Assembly: GCF_025996515.1 (NCBI RefSeq)
Contig: NZ_BLRH01000060.1
Location: 310,001 to 374,000, forward strand
Length of the DNA stretch: 64,000 bases
Direction of reading: 5' to 3'
Source of the DNA: Rhizohabitans arisaemae
Lineage (GTDB): Bacteria; Actinomycetota; Actinomycetes; Streptosporangiales; Streptosporangiaceae
Below the pieces are notes generated by a model, which saw only the letters and a program-made list of their open reading frames with translations, was not told the origin of the DNA and made no database searches. This document shows positions 56,898 to 64,000 of this stretch, piece after piece; positions within the stretch are counted from its first letter, which is position 1; each line of letters starts with the position of its first letter. The translations under genes were made by a program, and so were the position numbers.

Positions 56898-57305
56898 TCA
56901 GGCGGCGGCGGGCACTTTGGCGCGCACCCACTCGACGATCTCCTGGGTCGTCGCCCCCGGGGTGAAGATCCTCGCCACCCCGAGACGCTCCAGTTCGACC
57001 AGATCGGCCGCGGGGATGATGCCGCCCCCGAAAACCACGATGTCTTCGGCGTCCCGCTCTCTGAGCAGCTCCATCAGCCGGGCGAAGAGGGTCATGTGCG
57101 CACCGGAGAGGATCGACATCCCGATCGCGTCGGCGTCCTCCTGGATCGCGGTGTCGGCGATCTGCTCAGGGGTCTGGTGGAGACCGGTGTAGATCACCTC
57201 CATACCCGCGTCCCGCAGCGCCCTCGCCACGACCTTCGCTCCACGATCGTGACCGTCGAGACCTGGCTTGGCGATGACCACGCGAATCCTTGCTCCGGCA
57301 TCCAT
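56898..57305 (-). CDS. B12-binding small subunit of an acyl-CoA mutase
   Basis: A 135-residue cobalamin-binding domain. [14 protein letters not shown] contains the DxHxxG motif (His19 is the lower cobalt ligand), [11 protein letters not shown] matches the S-L region and VVFGGGIIP the GG loop. It should pair with a separately encoded catalytic subunit, most likely the one at 31044-32621. Similar stand-alone subunits (icmB type) lie near pcrA and sucCD in Streptomyces. GGGAGG precedes ATG 57305; the longer frame has no ribosome site. Confidence 0.9.
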   Translation of the reverse strand: MDAGARIRVVIAKPGLDGHDRGAKVVARALRDAGMEVIYTGLHQTPEQIADTAIQEDADAIGMSILSGAHMTLFARLMELLRERDAEDIVVFGGGIIPAADLVELERLGVARIFTPGATTQEIVEWVRAKVPAAA

Positions 57306-57448
57306 AACGCCTCCCGCGCTTGCTAACCGACTCAAGCGCAGATTAGCTGGACTTCCTACAAACTCATCGTGAGGGTTCCCGATCGTGACGTCCACCCGGG
57401 GAACCGGGAGACGCCGTCACGGAAAAATTTTCGCAAAATCCGCGCCCG

Positions 57449-59653
57449 CTACAGCTTCTCGATCGGGGCGTAGGCCAGCATCAACGTCCGCTCCCCCTCG
57501 GAGCCACCAAAGTCGATCTTCGCTCGGGTCTTGGCGTCGGAGCCCTCGACGGAGATCACCGTGCCGAGGCCGAAGGAGTCGTGGGTGACCTTGTCCCCCG
57601 GGGCGAGCGAGGGGATCGGCCTGCCCCCCTTGGGCGCCGACCGCGCGCCGAAGGCCGGACGGCGCTCCACCGCGGCGACCTTGGCGTCCTTCCGCGGATC
57701 GGTACGCCACTCGATCAGCTCGGCCGGGACCTCGGCGAGGAAACGGGAAGCCGGGTTGAACGAGGGCGCGCCCCAGGAACTGCGGACCGCGGCCCGTGAC
57801 AGGTAGAGCCGCTGCTGGGCCCGGGTGATGCCGACGTAGGCGAGCCGGCGCTCCTCCTCCAGCTCCTTGGGTTCGCCGAGCGAGCGCATGTGCGGGAAGG
57901 CGCCGTCCTCCATGCCGGTGAGGAAGACCACCGGGAACTCCAGCCCCTTCGCCGTGTGCAGGGTCATCAGGGTGACCAGCCCCTGGTGATCCTCCCCGTC
58001 GGGAATCTGGTCCGCGTCGGCCACCAGGGAGACCTGCTCCAGGAAGTCGACGAGGCCGCCCTCGGGGTTGGCGTCGCCGAACTCCCGGGCCACCGCCACG
58101 AGCTCCTGCAGGTTCTCGATCCGGCTCTGGTCCTGGGGGTCCTCGGAGGCCTGCAGCTCGGCGAGGTAACCGGTGTCCGTCAGCACCTGCTCGGCCAGGT
58201 CGGCGAGCGACGCCTGCGAAGCCCGCAGCACGTCCAGGAGCGCGACGAAGTCCTTGATCGCGTTGAGCGACCGGGTGGCGACCCCCGGCGCCTCGTCGGC
58301 CCGGCGCACCGCCTCCCAGAACGAGATCCGCTCCCGGGCCGCGAACACCTCCAGGCACGCCTCGGCCCGATCGCCGATCCCGCGCTTGGGCACGTTGAGG
58401 ATGCGGCGCAACGAGACCGTGTCCGCCGGGTTGGCGAGCACCCGGAGGTAGGCGAGCAGGTCGCGGACCTCCTTGCGCTCGTAGAACCGGACCCCGCCGA
58501 CGACCTTGTACGGCAGTCCGCAGCGAATGAAGATCTCCTCGAAGACCCGGGAGGCCGCGTTGGTCCGGTAGAACACGGCGACCTGGCCGTGCGCCGTCGA
58601 CTCCTCGTCGGAGAGCCGGTCGACCTCCTGGGCGACGAACATCGCCTCGTCGTGCTCGTTGTCCGCCACGTATCCCACGATCTTGGGACCGGCACCCTGG
58701 TCGGACCAGAGGTTCTTGGGCTTGCGGCTCTCGTTCCGGGCGATGACCGCGTTGGCCGCGGAGAGAATCGTCTGGGTGGAGCGGTAGTTCTGCTCCAGCA
58801 GGATCGTCCGCGCGTTCGGATAGTCCCGCTCGAACTCCAGGATGTTGCGGATGGTCGCGCCGCGGAACGCGTAGATCGACTGGTCCGCGTCGCCGACCAC
58901 GCAGAGCTCGGCCGGCGCAGGCTCCTGCTCGCCGTACCCGACGAGCTCCCGGATGAGGATGTACTGCGCATGGTTGGTGTCCTGGTACTCGTCCACCAGG
59001 ATGTGCCGGAACCGCCGCCGGTAGTACTCGGCGACGTCCGGGAACACCTGGAGCAGGTTGACCGTGAGCATGATCAGGTCGTCGAAGTCCATCGCGCCCG
59101 CCTCGTGCAGGCGGCGCTGATACATCGTGTACGCCTGGGAGAGCGTCTTCTCCATGTGCGTGCTCGCCGAGTCCGCGTACGACTCGTAGTCGATCAGCTC
59201 GTTCTTGAGGTTGCTGACCTGGGCGGAGAAACCACGCGGCGGATAGCGCTTGGGGTCCAGGTCGAGCTCCCGGCAGACCAGCGCCATGAGTCGCTGCGAG
59301 TCCGCCTGGTCGTAGATGGAGAAACTCGTGGCGAACCCGAGCCGCTTGGCCTCCCGCCGCAGGATGCGGACGCACGCCGAGTGGAAGGTGAGCGCCCACA
59401 TGGCCCGGGAGCGCGACCCGATGAGCCGGTCGATCCGGTCCTTCATCTCCTTGGCGGCCTTGTTGGTGAAGGTGATCGCCAGAATCTCCGACGGGTGCGC
59501 CCCCCGTTCGGCCAACAGGTGGGCGATGCGGTGGGTGAGCACTCGGGTCTTGCCCGATCCCGCGCCCGCGACGATGAGCAGCGGGCTGCCCTCATGGGTC
59601 ACGGCGTCGCGCTGCTGCTGGTTGAGACCGTCAAGAAGGGGGTGGCTGGACAC
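57449..59653 (-). CDS. pcrA: ATP-dependent DNA helicase PcrA/UvrD1
   Basis: A 734-residue superfamily 1A helicase with all motifs in order. These are the Q-motif (LNQQQRDAV), Walker A AGAGSGKT, motif II VDEYQDTN, motif III DADQSIYAFRGA, motif IV EQNYRS, motif V TLHTAKGLEF and motif VI VGITRA. A C-terminal Tudor-like segment (GDKVTHDSFGLGTVISVEG) is present as in PcrA, where it contacts RNA polymerase. It unwinds DNA 3' to 5' in repair and replication restart. Its place near sucCD matches uvrD1 of mycobacteria. Confidence 0.95.
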   Translation of the reverse strand: MSSHPLLDGLNQQQRDAVTHEGSPLLIVAGAGSGKTRVLTHRIAHLLAERGAHPSEILAITFTNKAAKEMKDRIDRLIGSRSRAMWALTFHSACVRILRREAKRLGFATSFSIYDQADSQRLMALVCRELDLDPKRYPPRGFSAQVSNLKNELIDYESYADSASTHMEKTLSQAYTMYQRRLHEAGAMDFDDLIMLTVNLLQVFPDVAEYYRRRFRHILVDEYQDTNHAQYILIRELVGYGEQEPAPAELCVVGDADQSIYAFRGATIRNILEFERDYPNARTILLEQNYRSTQTILSAANAVIARNESRKPKNLWSDQGAGPKIVGYVADNEHDEAMFVAQEVDRLSDEESTAHGQVAVFYRTNAASRVFEEIFIRCGLPYKVVGGVRFYERKEVRDLLAYLRVLANPADTVSLRRILNVPKRGIGDRAEACLEVFAARERISFWEAVRRADEAPGVATRSLNAIKDFVALLDVLRASQASLADLAEQVLTDTGYLAELQASEDPQDQSRIENLQELVAVAREFGDANPEGGLVDFLEQVSLVADADQIPDGEDHQGLVTLMTLHTAKGLEFPVVFLTGMEDGAFPHMRSLGEPKELEEERRLAYVGITRAQQRLYLSRAAVRSSWGAPSFNPASRFLAEVPAELIEWRTDPRKDAKVAAVERRPAFGARSAPKGGRPIPSLAPGDKVTHDSFGLGTVISVEGSDAKTRAKIDFGGSEGERTLMLAYAPIEKL

Positions 59654-59770
59654 GTACCTAGACTAGGCCCGCGCGCAGGGGATTCGGACCCGGTCGAATC
59701 GGAATACCGGCCGGAGCGTACGCGCTCTCCCCCCTGGAAACTCGCGAACCCCTGGGGAGACCACGAAATC

Positions 59771-60490
59771 ATGGTTGATGTGTTGAACGAGGCCGATGTC
59801 CGCCGTGTCCTGGCTGTGGCGGCGCACCCCGACGATGTGGACTTCAGCTCCGCCGGGACGATCGCCGGCTGGACCGACCGCGGCGTCGAGGTGGTCTACT
59901 GCCTGGTGACCGACGGTGACGCGGGCGGTTTCGACCGGACCGTGGACGGCGAAGGGATGGGAGCCCTGCGCCGCGCCGAGCAGACCGCCGCGGCCAAGTG
60001 CGTGGGCGTGACCGATCTGCGCTTCCTCGGCTACCGAGACGGCGCCGTGGAGCCCACCCTCGCGCTGCGGCGCGACCTCAGCCGGGTGATCCGGGAAGTC
60101 CGCCCGGACCGCGTGATCACACACAGCCCGGAGCGCAACTACCAGCGCATCTACCCGAGCCACCCCGATCACCGCGCGGTCGGTGCCGCCGCGCTCGACG
60201 CCGTCTACCCCGACGCGCGCAACCCCTACGCCTTCCCCGAGCTCGCCGACCTGCCCGCCTGGACGGTACGCGAGGTGTGGTTGATGGGCGGTCCCGCCGT
60301 CAACCACTACAACGACGTCACGGACACCGTCGACCGCAAGATCGCCGCGCTGCGGGCCCACGTGAGCCAGACCGCCCACCGGGAGGACCTGGAGGACATG
60401 GTCCGCGGCTGGCTCGGGGCCAACGCCCAGGCCGGCGGCCTCCCCGAGGGCCGCCTGGCCGAGGCCTTCCAGGTGGTCCCCACCGTCTGA
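59771..60490 (+). CDS. PIG-L/LmbE-family deacetylase
   Basis: A 239-residue zinc deacetylase with AAHPDDVDF (zinc ligands and catalytic Asp), VTDGDAGG and the third ligand in SHPDHRAVG. Relatives include MshB and Mca of mycothiol metabolism and sugar-lipid deacetylases. It is shorter than MshB (about 300), so the substrate is open. ATG 59771 is chosen because the conserved fold begins 12 residues later; a longer open frame runs upstream antisense to pcrA and is not coding. Structured repeats follow its 3' end. Confidence 0.87.
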   Translation: MVDVLNEADVRRVLAVAAHPDDVDFSSAGTIAGWTDRGVEVVYCLVTDGDAGGFDRTVDGEGMGALRRAEQTAAAKCVGVTDLRFLGYRDGAVEPTLALRRDLSRVIREVRPDRVITHSPERNYQRIYPSHPDHRAVGAAALDAVYPDARNPYAFPELADLPAWTVREVWLMGGPAVNHYNDVTDTVDRKIAALRAHVSQTAHREDLEDMVRGWLGANAQAGGLPEGRLAEAFQVVPTV

Positions 60491-60854
60491 CCCCAAGATC
60501 CTGTACGGCCGCCGCCCGCCCAAGCCGTCCACGATCGGCAAGCACCGCCGGGGTGGTCATTGCTTTGTATGCCCCCTCACAGGTGCGGACAGCTGGGCGA
60601 TCACCAAGCGCCTGGGCCACGCCAGACCCCGGCGGCACCCCCGCGTCCAAGAAGCCACAGGCCGTACACCATCCGGGTGATCATTGCGCTGTATGCCCCC
60701 TCGGAGGTGCGGACAGCTGGGCGATCACCAAGCGCCGAGGGTACGGGCCATGCCTGGCCGGCCCCGGCGGGGTCTTCGAGGCCGGAGGGTGGGATCGGCG
60801 TGCGCCAAGGCGCCGTTCAAGCAGGCAAGGGGTATCGCACGTGCCGCCCGGGCC
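60491..60854. other. 364-base intergenic region with structured repeats
   Basis: It lies between the PIG-L gene and the convergent CPBP protease gene. It contains the inverted copies of the 50-bp hairpin repeat (60554-60727) and a GC-rich stretch without a convincing gene. Open frames here merely traverse the repeats. Confidence 0.65.
60554..60727. repeat. Tandem structured repeat, locus B (two 50-bp hairpins, 124-bp period)
   Basis: Units at 60554-60603 and 60678-60727, each 50 bp with TG(A/G)TCATTG and GCGATCA ends, are 124 bp apart. They match the reverse complement of the locus A units (for example GCGCACAGCG there, GCGGACAGCT here). The spacer end AGGCCGTACACCATC also matches the reverse complement of the A spacers (AGGCCGTACATCGTC). 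The element is therefore inverted relative to locus A. Confidence 0.85.
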
Positions 60855-61565
60855 TCACTTGTCGTCGCCACCCCTGCGGCCGCGCCGCGAGACGAGCCAG
60901 GCGGCCAGGTAGCCGAGGGAGTTGGTGGCGAGGTGGAGGCCCACCGGGGCGAGGATGCTGCGGCTCCTCCGGTTGAGTTCGCAGAAGAGGACTCCGGCGA
61001 GCCCGGTGCTCGCCACGGCGCCCAGCGTCAGCCGTACCCCGTCGGTCTCGCCGGCCGAGGTGGCGGTGGCGAGGGCGGGGTTCGCCTTCGCCAGGTCCTG
61101 GGCGGGGAGCACGTGCCAGAGGCCGAACAGCAGGGAGGACACCCCGGTGGCGACGGCGGTGCCGTGGGAGCGGCGCAGCAGGCCGTACAGCACGCCGCGG
61201 AAGCCGACCTCCTCCAGCAGGACGGTCCCGAGGGGGACGTCGACCAGCATGTGCCTGAGGAGCGCGGACCGGTCGAGGGCGGCGGCGCGTTCGTCCTCGA
61301 AGAAGACCCGGGTGGCGGGGAGGGCGGCGCCCGCGGCGTAGACGGCGGCGACCCCTGCGGCCAGGGCCCCGCCGGCGCGCAGCCCGCGGCCGTGCCGGTC
61401 AAGGCCGAGGTCCGCCCAGGAGGCGCCGGAGCGCCGGGCGATCCCGACGAGCAGGACGGTCGCGGCGACGGAGGTCGGCACCGACCAGCGCCGGGCGTAC
61501 CGGTTGTTCAGCAGGTTGGCGGCGGTGAGGACGGCGACGCCGGGTACGACTCCGGAGGAGGGCAT
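60855..61565 (-). CDS. CPBP-family intramembrane metalloprotease
   Basis: A 236-residue membrane protein with about seven helices and the Abi/CAAX protease motifs: EEVGFR (Glu118, Glu119, Arg123), a second motif FGLWH (His151) and the third LHLATNS. In bacteria such proteins process small peptides or protect against self-made bacteriocins; no peptide gene was seen beside it. It lies 32 bases upstream of nothing else on its strand and is downstream of the response regulator by the same gap's far side, so it may be read with the PspC-kinase operon. Confidence 0.85.
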   Translation of the reverse strand: MPSSGVVPGVAVLTAANLLNNRYARRWSVPTSVAATVLLVGIARRSGASWADLGLDRHGRGLRAGGALAAGVAAVYAAGAALPATRVFFEDERAAALDRSALLRHMLVDVPLGTVLLEEVGFRGVLYGLLRRSHGTAVATGVSSLLFGLWHVLPAQDLAKANPALATATSAGETDGVRLTLGAVASTGLAGVLFCELNRRSRSILAPVGLHLATNSLGYLAAWLVSRRGRRGGDDK

Positions 61566-61597
61566 ACCGCCATTCTTGTCGACGGTCCCGGGAACCG

Positions 61598-62236
61598 TCA
61601 GACGAGACGGCGGGCGTTCGCCCAGCGGGAGAGTTCGTGCCGGTTGGAGAGCTGGAGTTTGCGGAGCACCGAGGAGACGTGCGTCTCGACGGTTTTCACC
61701 GAGATGTACAGCTCCCGGGCGATCTCCTTGTAGGCGTAGCCCCGGGCGATGAGCCGGAGTACCTCGCGTTCCCGCTGGGTGAGCGAGTCGAGTTCGGGGT
61801 CGATGGGCGGCGCCTCGCTGGAGGCGAACGCGTCGAGCACGAACCCGGCGAGCCGGGGGGAGAACACGGCGTCCCCGTCGGCGACCCGGACGACGGCGTC
61901 GGTCAGCTCGGTGCCGGAGATCGTCTTGGTGACGTAGCCCCGGGCGCCGCCGCGGATCACGCCGATCACGTCCTCGGCCGCGTCGGAGACGGAGAGGGCG
62001 AGGAAACGCACCGTCGAGCCGGAGCCGAGCACGCGGCGGAGCACCTCCTGGCCGCCTCCGCCGGGCATGTGCACGTCGAGCAGGACGACGTCGGGCTTGA
62101 GCGAGGAGATCGCCGAGATCGCGGAGTCGACGTCCTCGGCCTCGCCGACCACCTCGACGGCGTCGCCGAGTTCGGTGCGGACCCCGGAGCGGAAGAGCCG
62201 ATGGTCGTCGACGATCACGACGCGTACCCTGCTCAT
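61598..62236 (-). CDS. LuxR/NarL-family response regulator
   Basis: A 212-residue regulator. The receiver domain has DD at 10-11, phosphoacceptor Asp54 (VVLLDVHMPG) and the Lys in YVTK. The C-terminal LuxR helix-turn-helix reads LTQREREVLRLIARGYAYKEIARELYISVKTVETHVSSVLRKL. Its ATG overlaps the kinase stop (ATGA), so it is the cognate partner of the upstream histidine kinase. Targets may include the divergent PspC gene. Confidence 0.94.
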   Translation of the reverse strand: MSRVRVVIVDDHRLFRSGVRTELGDAVEVVGEAEDVDSAISAISSLKPDVVLLDVHMPGGGGQEVLRRVLGSGSTVRFLALSVSDAAEDVIGVIRGGARGYVTKTISGTELTDAVVRVADGDAVFSPRLAGFVLDAFASSEAPPIDPELDSLTQREREVLRLIARGYAYKEIARELYISVKTVETHVSSVLRKLQLSNRHELSRWANARRLV

Positions 62237-63414
62237 GTCAGCCCCATGGTGAGCATGACCTCGGTGCCTTCGCCGGGCGCGGTCCGGACCCGGGCGGTCC
62301 CGCCGTGCCGCTCCATCCTGCCGATGATCGACTGTCGCACGCCCATCCTGTCTCCCGGCACTCCCGTCATCTCAAAACCTTTTCCTCGGTCCCGCACGAA
62401 GATCATGACCTGCTCCGGCTCGACCTCCGCGTACACAGAGATTACGTGGGTTTCCGCGTGTTTGGCGGCATTGACCGCGGCTTCGCGCATCGCCTGGAGC
62501 ATCGCCTGCAACCGGTCGTCCAGTTCCCGGTCCCCGACGCAGACCACCTCGATCGGCACCCCGTGGTCGTCCTCGACCTCCGCCGCGTGCCGCCGTACCG
62601 CCGCCGCCAGCGTCGCGTCGGCGTCCCCCTTCGGCTGGTAGAGCCAGTTCCGCAGCTCCCGCTCCTGCGCGCGGGCCAGCCGGGCCACCTCGCGGGAGTT
62701 GTCCGCGTTGAGCTGGATCAGCGTGAGGGTGTGCAGCACCGAGTCGTGGACGTGCGCGGCGACCTCGGCGCGCTCCTCCTGGCGGATCCGCTCCCGCCGT
62801 TCCCTGCGCAGTTCCCGGACGAGGCCGACGAGCCAGGGGGCGACGATGACCGACACCCCGCCCAGGACCACGAGGGTGAACAGGATCCCCGAGCTCGCCT
62901 GCTTGAGGTCGCCCTCCGCCACCAGGACCCCGATCCCCCCGGTCACCACCAGGGCGAGGCCGAGCAGCATCCGGATCCAGCCCTGCCGGACCTGGGACGC
63001 CCAGCCCTGCCGCCGGCCGGGGTCGGCCTGCTGCCACAGGATGAGGGCGCCGAGTCCGCCGAGCGCGAGCGGCCACGTCGTGTCGCGGGTCTCCAGCCCG
63101 CCGAACAGCACCGTCACGGTGAAGAGGCCGAGCCCGAGGGCCGTGTAGGCGATGAGCTGAGCGGTGTCCCGGACCGGGCGCCGACCCCCTTCGCTCTCCT
63201 CCTGCGGGACGAACACCCACAGCACCGCGTAGATGATCAACCCAAGCCCGTGGGCGAACGTCAGCAGCAGGAAGGCGAGTCGGAGCACCACCGGCTCCTG
63301 CCCGAGATGGCGGGCCACGCCCTGGCACACGCCCATGACAAGCCGGCCTTCCAACGGCCGGGTCAGGCGTGCGGCGGGGGCGCTCGTCGTGGGTTCCATC
63401 TGTCTCAGCTGCAC
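62233..63414 (-). CDS. PspC-domain sensor histidine kinase
   Basis: A 393-residue kinase. Residues 15-72 form a PspC domain (LEGRLVMGVCQGVARHLG ... YAVLWVFVPQEE), followed by about four more membrane helices (84-200). A HisKA_3-type dimerisation helix (AAHVHDSVLHTL, His223 likely) and an HATPase domain (MREAAVNAAKHAE; DRGKGFEM) complete it. Fusion of PspC to a NarL-type kinase suggests sensing of membrane or envelope stress. GTG 63414 is preceded by GAGGGAGG. It is coupled to the response regulator. Confidence 0.92.
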   Translation of the reverse strand: MQLRQMEPTTSAPAARLTRPLEGRLVMGVCQGVARHLGQEPVVLRLAFLLLTFAHGLGLIIYAVLWVFVPQEESEGGRRPVRDTAQLIAYTALGLGLFTVTVLFGGLETRDTTWPLALGGLGALILWQQADPGRRQGWASQVRQGWIRMLLGLALVVTGGIGVLVAEGDLKQASSGILFTLVVLGGVSVIVAPWLVGLVRELRRERRERIRQEERAEVAAHVHDSVLHTLTLIQLNADNSREVARLARAQERELRNWLYQPKGDADATLAAAVRRHAAEVEDDHGVPIEVVCVGDRELDDRLQAMLQAMREAAVNAAKHAETHVISVYAEVEPEQVMIFVRDRGKGFEMTGVPGDRMGVRQSIIGRMERHGGTARVRTAPGEGTEVMLTMGLT

Positions 63415-63556
63415 GCTACCTCCCTCACGGAGAAGCGTCACATGGATCGGCGGCCGGGCGCATCAGGGCTCTCCCCCACCCGACCCCTAGGTCTCCGGGT
63501 TGACTCAGGGGACTCCCCGATAGGCCGGACCAGGGGAAATCCGCGATGATACGGAC
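63415..63556. promoter_or_regulatory. Divergent promoter region between two PspC genes
   Basis: TTGACT (63500-63505) is a clear -35 for the plus strand. GGGGA-C-TCCCC (63508-63518) is a short palindrome directly after it, and TAGGCC (63521-63526) is a possible -10. The palindrome could be the site of the response regulator, but this is a guess from position. Confidence 0.3.
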
Positions 63557-64000
63557 ATGGACGAGACGCCGGAGCACCGCGGCACCCCTGTGGCGACCGC
63601 CCCCGAGCGGGACGGCGGGTTGTGCCGTTCCGGCGAGAGCCGCATCCTCACCGGGGTCTGCGGCGGGCTCGGCCGGCACACCGGGGTCGACCCGGTGCTC
63701 TTCCGCGTCGGATTCACCGTGATCATCTTGGGCTCCCCGATCGGCGTCCTGCTGTACGTGGCCGCCTGGCTGCTCCTGCGCGACCCGACCGGCCAGCCGT
63801 CCCGGGTGGAGCACTGGACCTCCCGCCGTTTCGACGCCGAGACGGTGCTCGCGGTGCTGACCGGCGCCGTGGCCTTCGCCCTCGCGGTCGGCGTGGCCAC
63901 CGGGGGCTTCCGTCCCGGCACCCTCGGCATCTCCGTCATCCTGGCGATCGCCCTGCTCACCGCACACGGCCGGGGTGTCGACCTGGTCGCCCTGGCCCGA
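63557..64000 (+). CDS. PspC-domain membrane protein, 3' truncated by window end
   Basis: The frame is open from ATG 63557 to the last base (148 codons) with no stop. Residues about 26-78 form a PspC domain (SRILTGVCGGLGRHTGVDPVLF; GVLLYVAAWLLLRD). Further hydrophobic helices follow (VLAVLTGAVAFALAVGVATGG and LGISVILAIALLTAH). It diverges from the PspC-kinase gene, an arrangement seen around actinobacterial PspC two-component systems. The remainder lies outside the window. Confidence 0.85.
   Translation, partial: MDETPEHRGTPVATAPERDGGLCRSGESRILTGVCGGLGRHTGVDPVLFRVGFTVIILGSPIGVLLYVAAWLLLRDPTGQPSRVEHWTSRRFDAETVLAVLTGAVAFALAVGVATGGFRPGTLGISVILAIALLTAHGRGVDLVALAR

Noticed and set aside
57890-59770. 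Long plus-strand open frame antisense to pcrA running into the PIG-L gene
   Set aside because: It is the stop-poor antisense frame of a GC-rich gene; the PIG-L domain begins after 59771 and the upstream part has no recognisable protein sequence.

Overview
This is a 64 kb piece of a very GC-rich chromosome from a high-GC Gram-positive bacterium (actinomycete). The evidence is the G/C bias at third codon positions, frequent GTG/TTG starts, WXG100 and EccC-type secretion genes, a DivIVA-type coiled-coil protein, a eukaryote-like Ser/Thr kinase, and gene orders known from Streptomyces and Mycobacterium. Two conserved blocks are recognisable: lpdA-like / purine nucleoside phosphorylase / phosphomannomutase with add, deoA and cdd; and pcrA(uvrD1) / sucC / sucD / perM-like / purN / purH / folD. 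I lean towards the Streptosporangiales, but the sequence alone does not prove it. No rRNA, tRNA, CRISPR array, transposase or prophage was seen.

Layout. 0-2.9 kb: end of a type VII secretion FtsK/EccC-type ATPase facing a WXG100 gene. 3.3-5.1 kb: biotin-dependent acyl-CoA carboxylase alpha subunit. 5.2-8.8 kb: a cell-envelope trio (TPM-domain membrane protein, DivIVA-like protein, pentapeptide-repeat membrane protein) in which the two membrane proteins share a related cytoplasmic domain. 8.7-13.1 kb: flavoprotein disulfide reductase, gamma-glutamylcyclotransferase-like protein, purine nucleoside phosphorylase, phosphohexomutase. 13.1-14.6 kb: an unusual histidyl-tRNA synthetase behind a 26-bp dyad. 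14.5-26 kb: nucleoside salvage (add, deoA, cdd) with a complete BMP-type nucleoside ABC importer; a MarR/MFS efflux pair splits cdd from deoA. 26-31 kb: secreted S15/CocE hydrolase, M20 amidohydrolase, YbdK-type ligase. 31-38.5 kb: B12-dependent mutase large subunit, D-Ala-D-Ala carboxypeptidase, YihY protein, trpS, CBS/CNNM membrane protein, galE. 38.5-42.3 kb: two envelope proteins and a receptor kinase with an extracellular solute-binding domain. 42.3-46.5 kb: tandem structured repeats, icd, DUF3017, citrate synthase, FHA-HTH regulator. 46.5-53 kb: folD with a coupled 55-aa membrane protein, TetR/MFS pair, a second repeat field, purH, purN. 53-59.7 kb: PerM-like protein, sucD, sucC, B12-binding mutase subunit, PcrA helicase. 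59.7-64 kb: PIG-L deacetylase, inverted copies of the structured repeat, CPBP protease, and a PspC-histidine kinase/LuxR response regulator pair divergent from a second PspC gene cut by the window end.

How the genes fit together. Much of the window is central metabolism: nucleoside import and breakdown to bases and sugar phosphates, purine synthesis, one-carbon supply, and the TCA steps citrate synthase, isocitrate dehydrogenase and succinyl-CoA ligase. Propionate/methylmalonate chemistry (carboxylase, split B12 mutase) can feed succinyl-CoA to the last step. Around this core sit envelope and signalling genes that look lineage-specific.

Most noteworthy: (i) a 50-bp hairpin repeated on a 124-125-bp period at two loci in inverted orientation, each 3' of a gene; (ii) the shared cytoplasmic domain of the TPM and pentapeptide proteins flanking a DivIVA-like gene; (iii) a kinase fused to an amino-acid-binding-protein-like sensor; (iv) a eukaryote/alphaproteobacteria-style HisRS with its own operator-like dyad; (v) a two-site MarR operator; (vi) a second hairpin/repeat field 3' of purH.
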